NCBI RefSeq assembly: GCF_900104955.1
Contig: NZ_FNSI01000001.1
Span: 5,304,001 to 5,368,000, forward strand
Reading direction: 5' to 3'
DNA length: 64,000 nucleotides
From: Beijerinckia sp. 28-YEA-48
Lineage (GTDB): Bacteria > Pseudomonadota > Alphaproteobacteria > Rhizobiales > Beijerinckiaceae
This document shows, piece by piece, positions 28,615-37,259 of this stretch. Position numbers and translations under genes: made by a program. Each line of letters begins with the position of its first letter. The first letter of the stretch is position 1. Under the pieces are notes generated by a model, which saw only the letters and a program-made list of their open reading frames with translations, was not told the origin of the DNA and did no database searches.

Positions 28615-29733
28615 CTAAGGCTGATGCATGCGGCGATCCGGTGTTGCATAGACGACGCAACGCGCAGGATTGAGTTCGATCCACGCCTCGGCGCCCATAT
28701 CGGCGTGGACGGAAGGATGGAGCATCGAACGGACAAGAGCCTCGCCAACCTTGAGGTGGCATTCGGTCAGTCCGCCCTGGAAACTCAAGCGGGCGACGGA
28801 GGCGCGCACGCCATTGTCGCTGCCGCCGGCGGAGAAGCGCAGGGGCGCATCCTCGGGACGAAAGACGATCTGCACCCGGTCGCCCTTGCCGAGGCCGGCG
28901 GGTAAAGCAATGTGGAGCCAGCCGCGATCGCCGTCGAAAGCGACCAAACTGCTGGGGGCGCCGACCTCGACAATCGTGGCATCGAGGAAATTGGCGCCGC
29001 CGAGAAAGCCGGCGACGAATTCATTGGCTGGCTGATCGTAGACGGCGCGCGGCGGACCCATCTGCGAGATCAAGCCGTCCGACATCACCGCCACATTGTC
29101 GGACATGGCCAGGGCTTCCGACTGGTCGTGGGTGACGTAAAGCGTGGTGATGGCGACGCGCGCGACCAGTTCCTGCAATTCGTAGCGCATCTGCTCGCGC
29201 AGCTTGGCGTCGAGATTGGACAGCGGCTCATCGAGCAAAAGCACTTTTGGATGGCGGACGATGGCGCGGGCGAAAGCGACGCGTTGCTGCTGGCCGCCGG
29301 AGAGTTTTGTGGCGGAGCGATTGGCGAGGCCATCCATGCCGACAAGGCGCAGCGCTTCCATGGCGCGGTCGCGGATCTCGTCGCGCGGTGGGCGTGGCTT
29401 GCGCACGACAAGCGGATAAGACACGTTTTCCAGAACGTTCATATGCGGCCAGATCGCATAGGACTGGAACACCATGCCGACGTCGCGCTTGAAGGCGGGG
29501 ACGAAAATATCGTTGTCGGGTTGGGCGACGACGGTGCCGGCGATGGTGATGCGACCGCCGGTTGGCTGTTCGAGCCCGGCGACACAGCGTAACGTCGTCG
29601 TCTTGCCGCAGCCCGAGGGGCCGAGCAGGGTGAAGAACGAGCCGGTCGGCACTTCGAAGCTCACGCCCTTGACCGCATGCACGAGGCCATCGGGTGTCGT
29701 GTAGGATCGCTCGAGCCCTTCGACTTTCAGCAT
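28615..29733 (-). CDS. ABC transporter ATPase, Fe3+/spermidine/putrescine type
   Basis: A 372-residue ATPase. The ATG at 29733 is preferred: GAGG lies 6 nt upstream and it starts 7 bp after the permease stop; in-frame ATGs at 29754 and 29784 lie inside the permease gene. Walker A is LLGPSGCGKTT, the signature LSGGQQQRVAFARAI, Walker B VLLLDEPLSNLDAKLR, and the switch His lies in YVTHDQSEAL. After residue 240 comes a TOBE domain. It energises the fused permease upstream for uptake of the cargo bound by the SBP at 31522. Confidence 0.92.
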   Translation of the reverse strand: MLKVEGLERSYTTPDGLVHAVKGVSFEVPTGSFFTLLGPSGCGKTTTLRCVAGLEQPTGGRITIAGTVVAQPDNDIFVPAFKRDVGMVFQSYAIWPHMNVLENVSYPLVVRKPRPPRDEIRDRAMEALRLVGMDGLANRSATKLSGGQQQRVAFARAIVRHPKVLLLDEPLSNLDAKLREQMRYELQELVARVAITTLYVTHDQSEALAMSDNVAVMSDGLISQMGPPRAVYDQPANEFVAGFLGGANFLDATIVEVGAPSSLVAFDGDRGWLHIALPAGLGKGDRVQIVFRPEDAPLRFSAGGSDNGVRASVARLSFQGGLTECHLKVGEALVRSMLHPSVHADMGAEAWIELNPARCVVYATPDRRMHQP

Positions 29734-29740
29734 GGTATCC

Positions 29741-31522
29741 TCAATCGCGTCCATCGCGCGCCAGAACGAAGCGGCGCAGGCCAAAAATAATGGGAATGAC
29801 GAACAGCACGATCATCGTGCCGACGGCGGCCGCCTGGGTCGTCTTGCCGCCCTGAAACGCCTGCCACATCATCACGCTGAGCACGGTGTTATCAGGCGAT
29901 TGCAGGATCGTCGGGATGGTGAATTCGCGAAAGCCGATGATGAAAAGCAGGATGAAGCTGGCGACGAGCGAGGGCCGCAGCAGCGGCAGAACCACACGGC
30001 GGATGGTGGTCAGCCATTGGCCTCCGGCCACCGACGAAGCCTCTTCCAGTTCGGCATGGATCTGCATCAAGGCGGCGCGGGTCAGCCGGGTCGAGACGGC
30101 CATGCGGTAGGAATAGGCCAGCACTAAGGCCAGGACGGTGCCGTAGATGCCGATCGGCATCGACAGATAGAGCAGCATCGAAGCGAGGCCGGCGATGACG
30201 GCGGGAATGCCAAGCGACAGGAAGCTGATGAAATCGAGAATCCAGCGGCCAGCCACTTGGGTGCGCAGGATGGTCCAGGCGATGATGACGCCGATGGTCG
30301 TGACGATGATGGCGCTGGCGCCTGCGACGATGAAGGTGTTGCGCGCGGCGAGCCAGAACTTTGGATTGTTGAAGAGGTCGATATAGCCAGAGAAGCTGAT
30401 CGTCGACAGAATTTCGAACGACGGCAGGCTGTAGCCAAAGAAGCTCGCCCAGATCAGGACGAAGCCCGGCAGCAGCGCGCCGAACAGCGCATAGGTGCCG
30501 ATGAACAGAATGGCCGGGATGCGCCAGCGGCCAAGCGAAAAGCGCATCGGCCGGAACCCTTTTCCCGTCACGGTGACGAAGCTTTCGGCGCGACGGATGA
30601 AATGGTTATAGAGCAATAGCAGCAGGACGCCGCAGATGAGGAAGGGCAATGCGACGGCCGCGGCGCGCCCATAGGCCGGCAGGTCGGTGTCCGGGTTCAG
30701 CTCGAAGAAGATGCGGGTGCTGAACACATTGATGCGGGCGGGAAAGCCAATGACCAATGGCGTCTCGAACTGTTCCAGAGTGATCAATGTGGCCAGGATC
30801 AACGGCGCAAGAAGGCCCGGCAGCAGCACCGGGAGGGTGACGCGGCGGATGGTGGTGAAGGGGCTGGCGCCGGCGGTGTTGCTGGCTTCTTCGAGCGAAG
30901 GGTTCATCGAGCGCAGTGCGGCCGACAGCAGCAGGAAGACAAAGGGCACGAGGCCGATGCCCTGGGCCAGGATCATGCCGCCCATGCTGAAGATGTTCAG
31001 CGGCCCTGAACCTTCGAGACCGAGCAGGGTGCGCAAGATCACGTTGATCCAGCCGGTGTTGGGCGCCAGCAGGAAGATCCAAGTGATGGAGAGCACGATG
31101 CCGGGCACGAGCAGCGGGAACAGGATGATCGTGTAGACGCCGTTGCGGAACGGTAGATCGGTGCGCTCCACCAGCCAGGCGAGGGTGAAGGCGATGAAAA
31201 ACGTGACGGTCACCGAGCCGGCGGTGAAGATCAGCGTGTTGGGAATGATCGTCGTATAGAGATTGCGATCGGAATAGACGGCGGCGATGTTGTCGAAGGT
31301 CCAGCGCGCGCCTTCCTCGAAAGGCAGAAAGTCCTGCGGGCCGCGAAAGGCGGTCGTCAGCAGCATCAGCAGCGGGCCGAGGATGAAATAGCAGGCGGCC
31401 ACCGCGCCCAGTGCGATGACCGTCCAGCCGGCCCAGCCGATGTCGGCGCGCTTCTCCGCTTTGGCGGCTCGCTTGATGCGAGCGTTTTGAACGGCGCCCG
31501 AGGGCAAACTGATCTGGCTCAT
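29741..31522 (-). CDS. ABC transporter permease with two fused membrane domains (FbpB-like)
   Basis: A 593-residue inner-membrane protein made of two homologous permease halves. Each has an EAA-type coupling loop: MNPSLEEASNTAGASPFTTI near residue 205 and MQIHAELEEASSVAGGQWLT near residue 490. About twelve hydrophobic helices are visible. Fused permeases of this kind serve iron(III), thiamine or small organic anion importers. The start overlaps the SBP stop by one base (TAATG), and the ATPase starts 7 bp after the stop, so the three form one operon. Confidence 0.92.
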   Translation of the reverse strand: MSQISLPSGAVQNARIKRAAKAEKRADIGWAGWTVIALGAVAACYFILGPLLMLLTTAFRGPQDFLPFEEGARWTFDNIAAVYSDRNLYTTIIPNTLIFTAGSVTVTFFIAFTLAWLVERTDLPFRNGVYTIILFPLLVPGIVLSITWIFLLAPNTGWINVILRTLLGLEGSGPLNIFSMGGMILAQGIGLVPFVFLLLSAALRSMNPSLEEASNTAGASPFTTIRRVTLPVLLPGLLAPLILATLITLEQFETPLVIGFPARINVFSTRIFFELNPDTDLPAYGRAAAVALPFLICGVLLLLLYNHFIRRAESFVTVTGKGFRPMRFSLGRWRIPAILFIGTYALFGALLPGFVLIWASFFGYSLPSFEILSTISFSGYIDLFNNPKFWLAARNTFIVAGASAIIVTTIGVIIAWTILRTQVAGRWILDFISFLSLGIPAVIAGLASMLLYLSMPIGIYGTVLALVLAYSYRMAVSTRLTRAALMQIHAELEEASSVAGGQWLTTIRRVVLPLLRPSLVASFILLFIIGFREFTIPTILQSPDNTVLSVMMWQAFQGGKTTQAAAVGTMIVLFVIPIIFGLRRFVLARDGRD

Positions 31523-32556
31523 TACGGCCCGCGAATGATGCTCGAGAATTTTTTGTAGAAGTCGGCGCGCTGATCCATGGTCGCGAGGTCTTCAAGGATG
31601 ACCCGCGCTTTTGATTGCACGACCTGTTCGGCCAGAGGCGATTTCGAGCCGGGGCGAATGCTGGCGCCGTAGACCGCCTTTTCGCGCGCGGCCATGCCTT
31701 CATCAGACGCCATCCAGGCGATGAGAAGCCGGGCGGCATTGGGATGCGGCGCGTTCTTCATCGCCGAGAACATGAATTGCACCGCAGGCACGATATCGAG
31801 AATGGTGTAGCCCGTCGGTACGCCATTCTCCGTATATTGGAAAGACTGGCTGACGGCGTCGCCGATGGAAAGAACCCGTTCGCCGGTCTTGAGGAAGCTT
31901 TCGCGCGGCGCATTGGTGATCAGCAATTTCTGATCGTTGATCATGGCGCGCCCCCATTTGGCGGTGCGTTCTTCGCCCCAGGCGATGGCGAGAAAGCCCA
32001 TCAGGCGGGGAAATAGAAAGTCCTGCGCCACCATCTTGCCGCGCCATTTGGGATCGAGCAGATCGTCCCAGGTCTTCGGTAGGTCCTCGGACTTGACGAG
32101 CGGGCGGGCATAGAGCGTCGAATAGACGAAATTGTGGGCGGCGACGCCTTCGCCGTCGAACAGGATATTGCCCGGCAAAACACCAAACGGCAGCCAATCT
32201 GCCTTGGCGAACAGGCCGCGCTTCTGCACTTCGATCATGCCGCCCAGCGAATTTTGCCAGACATCGACGGAGTGTCTGTTGGCGCGGGCTTCGGCGATAA
32301 TTTTGGTGGCGGCTTGAAGGTCGCCGGTGCCTTTCACCGTGATGCCGGGAAAGCGCTTGTTGAACTCAGAGTCAATCCAATCGGCCTCGGCCTGCACCGG
32401 GGTCCAGACGGTGACTTCTTTTTCTTCCTTTGCCTTCTCATAAGCCGCCTTGACGGCGGGAAGATCATACCAGGCGGTTTGGGCGTTGAGCCCTTTCGAA
32501 GACAGGCCAAAGAGTGCCGCGAAAGCAAGTGCCACCGTGCCGTAATGCCGGATCAT
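31522..32556 (-). CDS. Extracellular solute-binding protein, Fe3+/polyamine-type (family 1)
   Basis: A 344-residue periplasmic binding protein. The ATG at 32556 has GGGAGG 8 nt upstream; an earlier ATG at 32592 would sit in a hairpin and lacks a site. The signal peptide is YGTVALAFAALFGLSSKGLNA. Conserved parts include EVTVWTPVQAEADWIDSEF and TWDDLLDPKWRGKMVAQDF. The ferric ligand tyrosines of true FbpA proteins are not obvious, and the Rieske genes on both sides suggest an organic substrate, perhaps an aromatic carboxylate. Confidence 0.88.
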   Translation of the reverse strand: MIRHYGTVALAFAALFGLSSKGLNAQTAWYDLPAVKAAYEKAKEEKEVTVWTPVQAEADWIDSEFNKRFPGITVKGTGDLQAATKIIAEARANRHSVDVWQNSLGGMIEVQKRGLFAKADWLPFGVLPGNILFDGEGVAAHNFVYSTLYARPLVKSEDLPKTWDDLLDPKWRGKMVAQDFLFPRLMGFLAIAWGEERTAKWGRAMINDQKLLITNAPRESFLKTGERVLSIGDAVSQSFQYTENGVPTGYTILDIVPAVQFMFSAMKNAPHPNAARLLIAWMASDEGMAAREKAVYGASIRPGSKSPLAEQVVQSKARVILEDLATMDQRADFYKKFSSIIRGP

Positions 32557-32580
32557 CCCGTCCCTCCCTTTGCTCCCCTC

Positions 32581-32603
32581 TTGCCGGATCACCGATCCGG
32601 CAA
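32581..32603 (-). other. Perfect 10-bp hairpin just upstream of the solute-binding gene
   Basis: TTGCCGGATC (32581-32590) and GATCCGGCAA (32594-32603) form a perfect stem with a 3-nt loop, directly before the SBP ribosome site and 68 bp after the upstream Rieske stop. A second stem, CGCGCG-AGG-CGCGCG (32652-32666), lies just after that stop. There is no T tract. An operator, an mRNA-processing site or a weak terminator are all possible. Confidence 0.5.
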
Positions 32604-32670
32604 TGCATGCGACGGGCGCGTTGATCGCGCTGTTGATCGTTCATGCGGCCGCGCGCGAGGCGCGCGACGA

Positions 32671-33990
32671 TTATTCAGCGGCGATGCGCAAAGTGCCTGT
32701 CGGGTTTTTCGAGGCGCGCAGCTCATCGGAATAGGCTTGCAGCCAGCCGACCGTATTGGGGCTGACGAAATCACCACCGCGCGCGCCCTGGAAGGTCTCC
32801 GGGTTGTCGACACCGGGCGGTGCGATGCCTTCAGCCGCCGCGCGGGCTGCCTGCAGAATGCGTCGCCGCGTGCGGGTGATCATCAAATCGCTCACCGCCA
32901 GATGTTCGAACGTGTGATCGACGATGCCACCCATGCTCTCGGTCAAGGCCTGGTCTTGCAGGTGGATGCCGTCGATGCCTGAGTAATTGTCGAGCCGCTG
33001 GGCGTCGCGGTCAATCAGATAGTCGTTGGAGGCATTGGCGGCGAGCCGCCAGCGGCCAAGCCAGCTCGTATCATTGGGCAGGAACTTATTGCCGATGGTC
33101 GCGCCGGGGATCTGGCTGCCATCTTTCTTCTTGCGCAGGCCCGGCGTGTTCCGCTTCCAGGAGATGTGGAAGAACATGGTGTGGGTGTCGTCGATGGGCA
33201 CCCAGGCGCGGGCGATGACATGGTCGGTGAAGGCGCCGTCCGGCGGGATCGTCCAGAACGGGAACAGGAAATGCGCCACGCGCCAATAGGTTGATTGCTC
33301 TTCGGCCGGGCGATAGGCCGTGTACATGGTGCCCCAATCCGTATCGGCGACATGATACTCCGGCGCCGGGTGGATCAGCGCGTAGCGGCCGGTGCTGGTC
33401 GGGTCGACTTCGTCGGCATGCATGCCGCCCATGTGCAGGAAACTGAAGTGCGAGGTATCGATGTCGCCTTCGAGGCCTTGCAGCCAATTGCACTCGCGTT
33501 GCACGCAGAACATGTTGCGATCGGTCTCGTCGGCGATCATCACCGCTTCGAAACAGGGCAGCGGCGGCGCCTCGGCGCGCTGGCCCATATAGGTCCAGAC
33601 GATGCCGTAACGTTCGGCGGTGCGATAGGCCTTGGCCTTGACGCGTTCAGGAAAGGCCTGGTGCGCCGGCACATTCGGCTGGTCGAGGCAATTGCCGTCG
33701 ACGTCGAATTTCCAGCCGTGATAGGTGCAACGTAGCCCCTTCTCCTCGTTGCGGCCAAAGAACAGCGAGGCGCAGCGATGCGGGCAGCGATGATCGAGAA
33801 TGCCGACGCGGCCGTCGCTGTCGCGGAAGGCGATCAGCTTTTCGTTCAACAGCATCAGGCGGGTGGGCGGCGCATCGGCCTTGAGTTCGGAGGAGAGCAT
33901 GGCGGGGATCCAATATTCCCGCATCATGTTTCCCATTGGAGTTCCGGGACCAACGCGCGTCAGCAGTTCGCTCTCACTGGCTGTGGTCAT
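32671..33990 (-). CDS. Rieske non-haem iron oxygenase, large subunit (phthalate dioxygenase-like)
   Basis: A 439-residue oxygenase alpha subunit with Rieske ligands C69, H71, C88 and H91 (CPHRC, CTYHGW) and mononuclear iron ligands D178, H181 and H186 (DTSHFSFLH). The opening (VGPGTPMGNMMREYWIPAML) matches that of the gene at 27331 (VGAGTPLGEFMRRYWHPVAL), so the two are paralogues flanking one ABC transporter. The C-terminal extension (about 360-439) is longer than in the relative. No reductase or ferredoxin gene accompanies it. It diverges from ubiD across a 159-bp control region. Confidence 0.9.
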   Translation of the reverse strand: MTTASESELLTRVGPGTPMGNMMREYWIPAMLSSELKADAPPTRLMLLNEKLIAFRDSDGRVGILDHRCPHRCASLFFGRNEEKGLRCTYHGWKFDVDGNCLDQPNVPAHQAFPERVKAKAYRTAERYGIVWTYMGQRAEAPPLPCFEAVMIADETDRNMFCVQRECNWLQGLEGDIDTSHFSFLHMGGMHADEVDPTSTGRYALIHPAPEYHVADTDWGTMYTAYRPAEEQSTYWRVAHFLFPFWTIPPDGAFTDHVIARAWVPIDDTHTMFFHISWKRNTPGLRKKKDGSQIPGATIGNKFLPNDTSWLGRWRLAANASNDYLIDRDAQRLDNYSGIDGIHLQDQALTESMGGIVDHTFEHLAVSDLMITRTRRRILQAARAAAEGIAPPGVDNPETFQGARGGDFVSPNTVGWLQAYSDELRASKNPTGTLRIAAE

Positions 33991-34026
33991 TCTTCCACTC
34001 CCTTATGACGGGCCGCTTCTGCCCTT

Positions 34027-34062
34027 GAGTGTGATTTCACTCCTCAGAATTGACTTTGTCAA
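34027..34062. promoter_or_regulatory. Divergent Rieske/ubiD control region with two inverted repeats
   Basis: GAGTG-N6-CACTC (34027-34042) and TTGAC-TTT-GTCAA (34050-34062) lie close together in the 159 bp between the leftward Rieske gene and rightward ubiD. The second recalls the TTGAC/GTCAA dyad at 722-737 but with a shorter spacer. Either may be an operator; the regulator is unknown. Confidence 0.35.
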
Positions 34063-34149
34063 GTTTTAATCTGGCGAGGCCGCGTGAAGGCAGGTCTGAG
34101 CCTCCAGGCACGGGCATTGCTTCCGCAGCTTCAGCAAAGGGAGAGAGAG

Positions 34150-35532
34150 ATGCTGACCTTGGATCGATTGAAGGGCACCGGCGCGCCGGACAGGCTGTCG
34201 TTGCGGAGCTGGCTCGCGGCGCTGCCGGCGCAGAATCTGTTGCGCATTAGCGAACCCGTCGATCTCGACTATTACCCGACGGCTTTGGTGCTCGAGCTTG
34301 AGCGGCAGGGTCGCTCTCCCGTGGTCTGGTTCGATGCGCCGCTCGGTTTTCGTGGTCCGGTGATCACCAATCTGTTTGGCTGCCGCGATCGCATCGCGGC
34401 CATGGTTGGCGCGGCGCCAGGTGGTTTCAACGCGGCGTGGAGCCAGGCACAAGGGCAGCCGCTGCCGTCGGTCGTCATCGCGAAGGGGCCGGTGCAAGAG
34501 GTGGTGGTCGAAGGTGCTGCTCTCGATGTAGGCCAACTACCGATCAGCCGGCATTTCGAAAAGGATGCCGGTCGCTACATCGGCTCCGGCATTCTCGTCT
34601 GCAAGGATCCCGATACGGGCGTGCGCAATCTCAGTTATCAACGCTTGCAGTTGAAAGGGCCGAACCGGTTTGGCGCCAGCCTGCATTCGCGCGGTCACAT
34701 CTGGGAACATCTGGCGCGGGCGCGTGAATTGAAGCGCAATCTCGAAGTCGCCGTGGTGATCGGCGCTCATCCGGCCATCAATCTCGCCGCCGCCGCCAAA
34801 GTCGCCAAGGAGGTGGACGAGTTCGACATCGCCGGCGCGCTGATGGGCCAGCCCGTACAGCTGGTCAAATGCCGAACGATCGATGTCGAAGTGCCAGCCT
34901 TCGCCGAATATGTGCTGGAAGGCGAAATCCTCGCCGATGAATTCGAGGATGAGGGGCCTTACGGCGAATACACCGGCTATGCGACGGATCGCTCGACGCG
35001 CAATGTCTTTATCGTCAAGGCGATCACCTCACGTGCCGATCCGATCTTTCATGACATCATTCCCGGCTATTCGGCCGAGCATCTACTGCTGGGGCGCAGC
35101 GCCCGCGAGGCGCATGTCGCCCTGCGGCTGAAGGAAATGGTGCCGGGGCTGGTCGCGCTAAACTATCCCAAGTCCGGCACGCATTTTCACGCTTACATGT
35201 CGATGAAGCAGATGGCGAAGGGCCAGGCGCGCCAGGCTTTGATGCTGCTGATGGGGCTTGATCCCTATATCAAGCTCGCGGTGGCGGTGGACGAGGATGT
35301 GAACGTCTTCGATGAAAGCGAAGTGCTCTGGGCGCTGGCGACGCGCTTTCAGGCTGATCGCGACATGTTCATGGTGCCAGATGCCTTCTGCAACCGGCTC
35401 GATCCCTCTTCGCGCGATGGCGTTTCGACGAAGATGGCGCTGGACGCGACGATGTCGCCGGGCTGGGAGTTCGAGCGCAATGTCGTGCCCGCCGAGGCTG
35501 CGGCCTGGGCACGAAGTCTTCTCCGTAGCTGA
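34150..35532 (+). CDS. UbiD-family prenylated-FMN decarboxylase
   Basis: A 460-residue UbiD-family protein. The ATG at 34150 follows GGGAGAGAG; a GTG at 34084 is open but has no clear site. The prFMN/Mn region is visible as DAGRYIGSGILVCKDP and GVRNLSYQRLQLKG (R165), and the catalytic acid region as DEFEDEGPYGEYTGYA (E268, E273). Such enzymes reversibly decarboxylate aromatic or alpha,beta-unsaturated acids and need prenylated FMN from UbiX, whose gene is not in the window. It lies among Rieske oxygenases and importers and may remove a carboxyl group before or after ring oxidation. Confidence 0.9.
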   Translation: MLTLDRLKGTGAPDRLSLRSWLAALPAQNLLRISEPVDLDYYPTALVLELERQGRSPVVWFDAPLGFRGPVITNLFGCRDRIAAMVGAAPGGFNAAWSQAQGQPLPSVVIAKGPVQEVVVEGAALDVGQLPISRHFEKDAGRYIGSGILVCKDPDTGVRNLSYQRLQLKGPNRFGASLHSRGHIWEHLARARELKRNLEVAVVIGAHPAINLAAAAKVAKEVDEFDIAGALMGQPVQLVKCRTIDVEVPAFAEYVLEGEILADEFEDEGPYGEYTGYATDRSTRNVFIVKAITSRADPIFHDIIPGYSAEHLLLGRSAREAHVALRLKEMVPGLVALNYPKSGTHFHAYMSMKQMAKGQARQALMLLMGLDPYIKLAVAVDEDVNVFDESEVLWALATRFQADRDMFMVPDAFCNRLDPSSRDGVSTKMALDATMSPGWEFERNVVPAEAAAWARSLLRS

Positions 35533-36447
35533 TCAGACGCCGGTCGCGCTCTGATCGCCCTGGCTGCGCGTTGCCCAGCTGATCGTGCGCGTCTCGATGA
35601 GGGTTGCTATCGTATACATGGTGACGCTCATCGCCGCCGTGACGACGACGCCGGCAAAGACCAGCGGCACGTCGAAGCGGCTCGACGCTACGATCATCAG
35701 ATGGCCGATGCCGCTTTGGCCGGCGATGGTCTCGGCCAGAATGCTGCCGAGGAAGGACGAGGTGATGGCGATCTTCAGGCTGGCGAAATAATACGGCATC
35801 GAGCGGGGAAGGCCGACCTTGCGGACGATCTTCAACGGGCGGGCGCCGAGCGCGCGCAACACATCGCGCAGCTCCGGCTCCACGGTGGCGATGCCGGCGG
35901 CGACATTGACGGTGATCGGGAAGAAGCTGATCAGAAACGAGGTGAGGACGGCCGGCAGCGTACCGATGCCACACCAGATCACCAGGAGCGGCACCAGGGC
36001 GACTTTTGGAATGCTGTTGAACGCGATCAGCAGCGGATAAAGCCCATGATAGACCATGGTCGAAGAGCCGACGAGAACGCCGAGCGCCAAGCCCAGAACA
36101 TTGGCCATGGCGAACCCGATCAATGTCGTCTTGAGGGTCTGCAGCGCATTGGAGACGATCGGGCTCCACCATTTGACGATGCTCTGCGCCACCACGCTTG
36201 GCGCCGGCAGGACGAATTCCGGCACATCGAAGACCCGCACGCCGATTTCCCACAGCAGCAGCATGGCGACGATGACGAGCCAGGGCAGCAAGCGCATGAG
36301 ACGCCGACGCCGCACCGCCGCGGCGACGATCGCAGCATCGCGGGCAAAGTCGCCTTCCAACATGCCATCGGTTGCGGATGGTGATTTTGGCGTCGATTTT
36401 ATCGGTGGCGCTTCGGCGAGGAGGGTGGCGACGGCTTCACTCTGCAT
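35533..36447 (-). CDS. ABC transporter permease, taurine/nitrate (SsuC/TauC) type
   Basis: A 304-residue permease starting at the ATG at 36447, with GAGGA about 10 nt upstream, inside the end of the ATPase gene. Six membrane helices follow a long cytoplasmic N-terminal tail. The coupling loop is ELRDVLRALGARPLKIVRKV, and FNSIPKVALVPLLVIWCGIG is typical of the SsuC/TauC group. Its stop codon directly abuts that of ubiD (TGATCA) with no spacer. It forms the channel for the SBP at 37260. Confidence 0.9.
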   Translation of the reverse strand: MQSEAVATLLAEAPPIKSTPKSPSATDGMLEGDFARDAAIVAAAVRRRRLMRLLPWLVIVAMLLLWEIGVRVFDVPEFVLPAPSVVAQSIVKWWSPIVSNALQTLKTTLIGFAMANVLGLALGVLVGSSTMVYHGLYPLLIAFNSIPKVALVPLLVIWCGIGTLPAVLTSFLISFFPITVNVAAGIATVEPELRDVLRALGARPLKIVRKVGLPRSMPYYFASLKIAITSSFLGSILAETIAGQSGIGHLMIVASSRFDVPLVFAGVVVTAAMSVTMYTIATLIETRTISWATRSQGDQSATGV

Positions 36448-37249
36448 GGGCCAGTTCCTCACCATGGCGGGCGCGGTCGATATGTTCGCGCAGGTCCTGA
36501 ACCAGGTCCTGGAAATAGCTGCTGTAGGTCATCTGCTGGGTGCGCGGGCGTGGTAGGTCGACCTTGCGCTCGATCATGATGCGGCCGGGCCGGGCGGTCA
36601 TCACCAGGATGCGGTCGGCGAGGAAGGCTGCTTCCCTCAGATCATGGGTGACGAGAATGACGGTGGGGCGCCGCGCCATCCAGAGGTTTTGCAGCACACC
36701 CCAGAGATCCTCGCGGGTGAAGACATCGAGCGCGCCGAAGGGCTCGTCGAGCATCAACAATTGCGGTTCGTGGACGAGGGCGCGGCAGAGCGAGGCGCGC
36801 TGCTGCATGCCGCCCGACAATTGCCAGGGGTTCTTGTGCTCGAACCCTTTCAGGCCGACGAGATCGAGCAGTTCGCGGCACCGCTGTTCATAAAGTCCGC
36901 GATCCCTACGCAGGCGCGCCGCCAGGGCATCGACCACTTCGAACGGCAGCATGACATTGTCGAGAACGGTGCGCCACGGCAACAGGGTCGGGTTCTGAAA
37001 CGCCATGCCGGCGATGGAGAGCGGCTTATCCACTTCTTTGCCGGCGACGATGACCGAGCCGGCGCTTGCCGGCCACAGGCCGGTGACAAGGCGCATCAAT
37101 GTCGATTTGCCGCAACCGGAGGGGCCGACGACGGCGACGAATTCTTGCCTGTCGACCGAGAGAGAGGTGTTGCGCAGCGCCAGCGTGCCGCCGGAGCCGG
37201 CATAGCGCATCCAGACGCGATCGATTTCGACAAAGGGCCGTGTTGCCAT
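36437..37249 (-). CDS. ABC transporter ATPase, taurine/nitrate (SsuB/TauB) type
   Basis: A 270-residue ATPase. The ATG at 37249 has GGAG 5 nt upstream; a GTG at 37255 is also open. Motifs are VGPSGCGKSTLMRLVTG (Walker A), LSGGMQQRASLCRAL (signature), LLMLDEPFGALD (Walker B) and LVTHDLREAAFLADR (switch). It starts 10 bp after the SBP stop and overlaps the permease by 11 bp, so the three genes are translationally coupled. Confidence 0.92.
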   Translation of the reverse strand: MATRPFVEIDRVWMRYAGSGGTLALRNTSLSVDRQEFVAVVGPSGCGKSTLMRLVTGLWPASAGSVIVAGKEVDKPLSIAGMAFQNPTLLPWRTVLDNVMLPFEVVDALAARLRRDRGLYEQRCRELLDLVGLKGFEHKNPWQLSGGMQQRASLCRALVHEPQLLMLDEPFGALDVFTREDLWGVLQNLWMARRPTVILVTHDLREAAFLADRILVMTARPGRIMIERKVDLPRPRTQQMTYSSYFQDLVQDLREHIDRARHGEELAHAE

Positions 37250-37259
37250 TTTCACTCCG

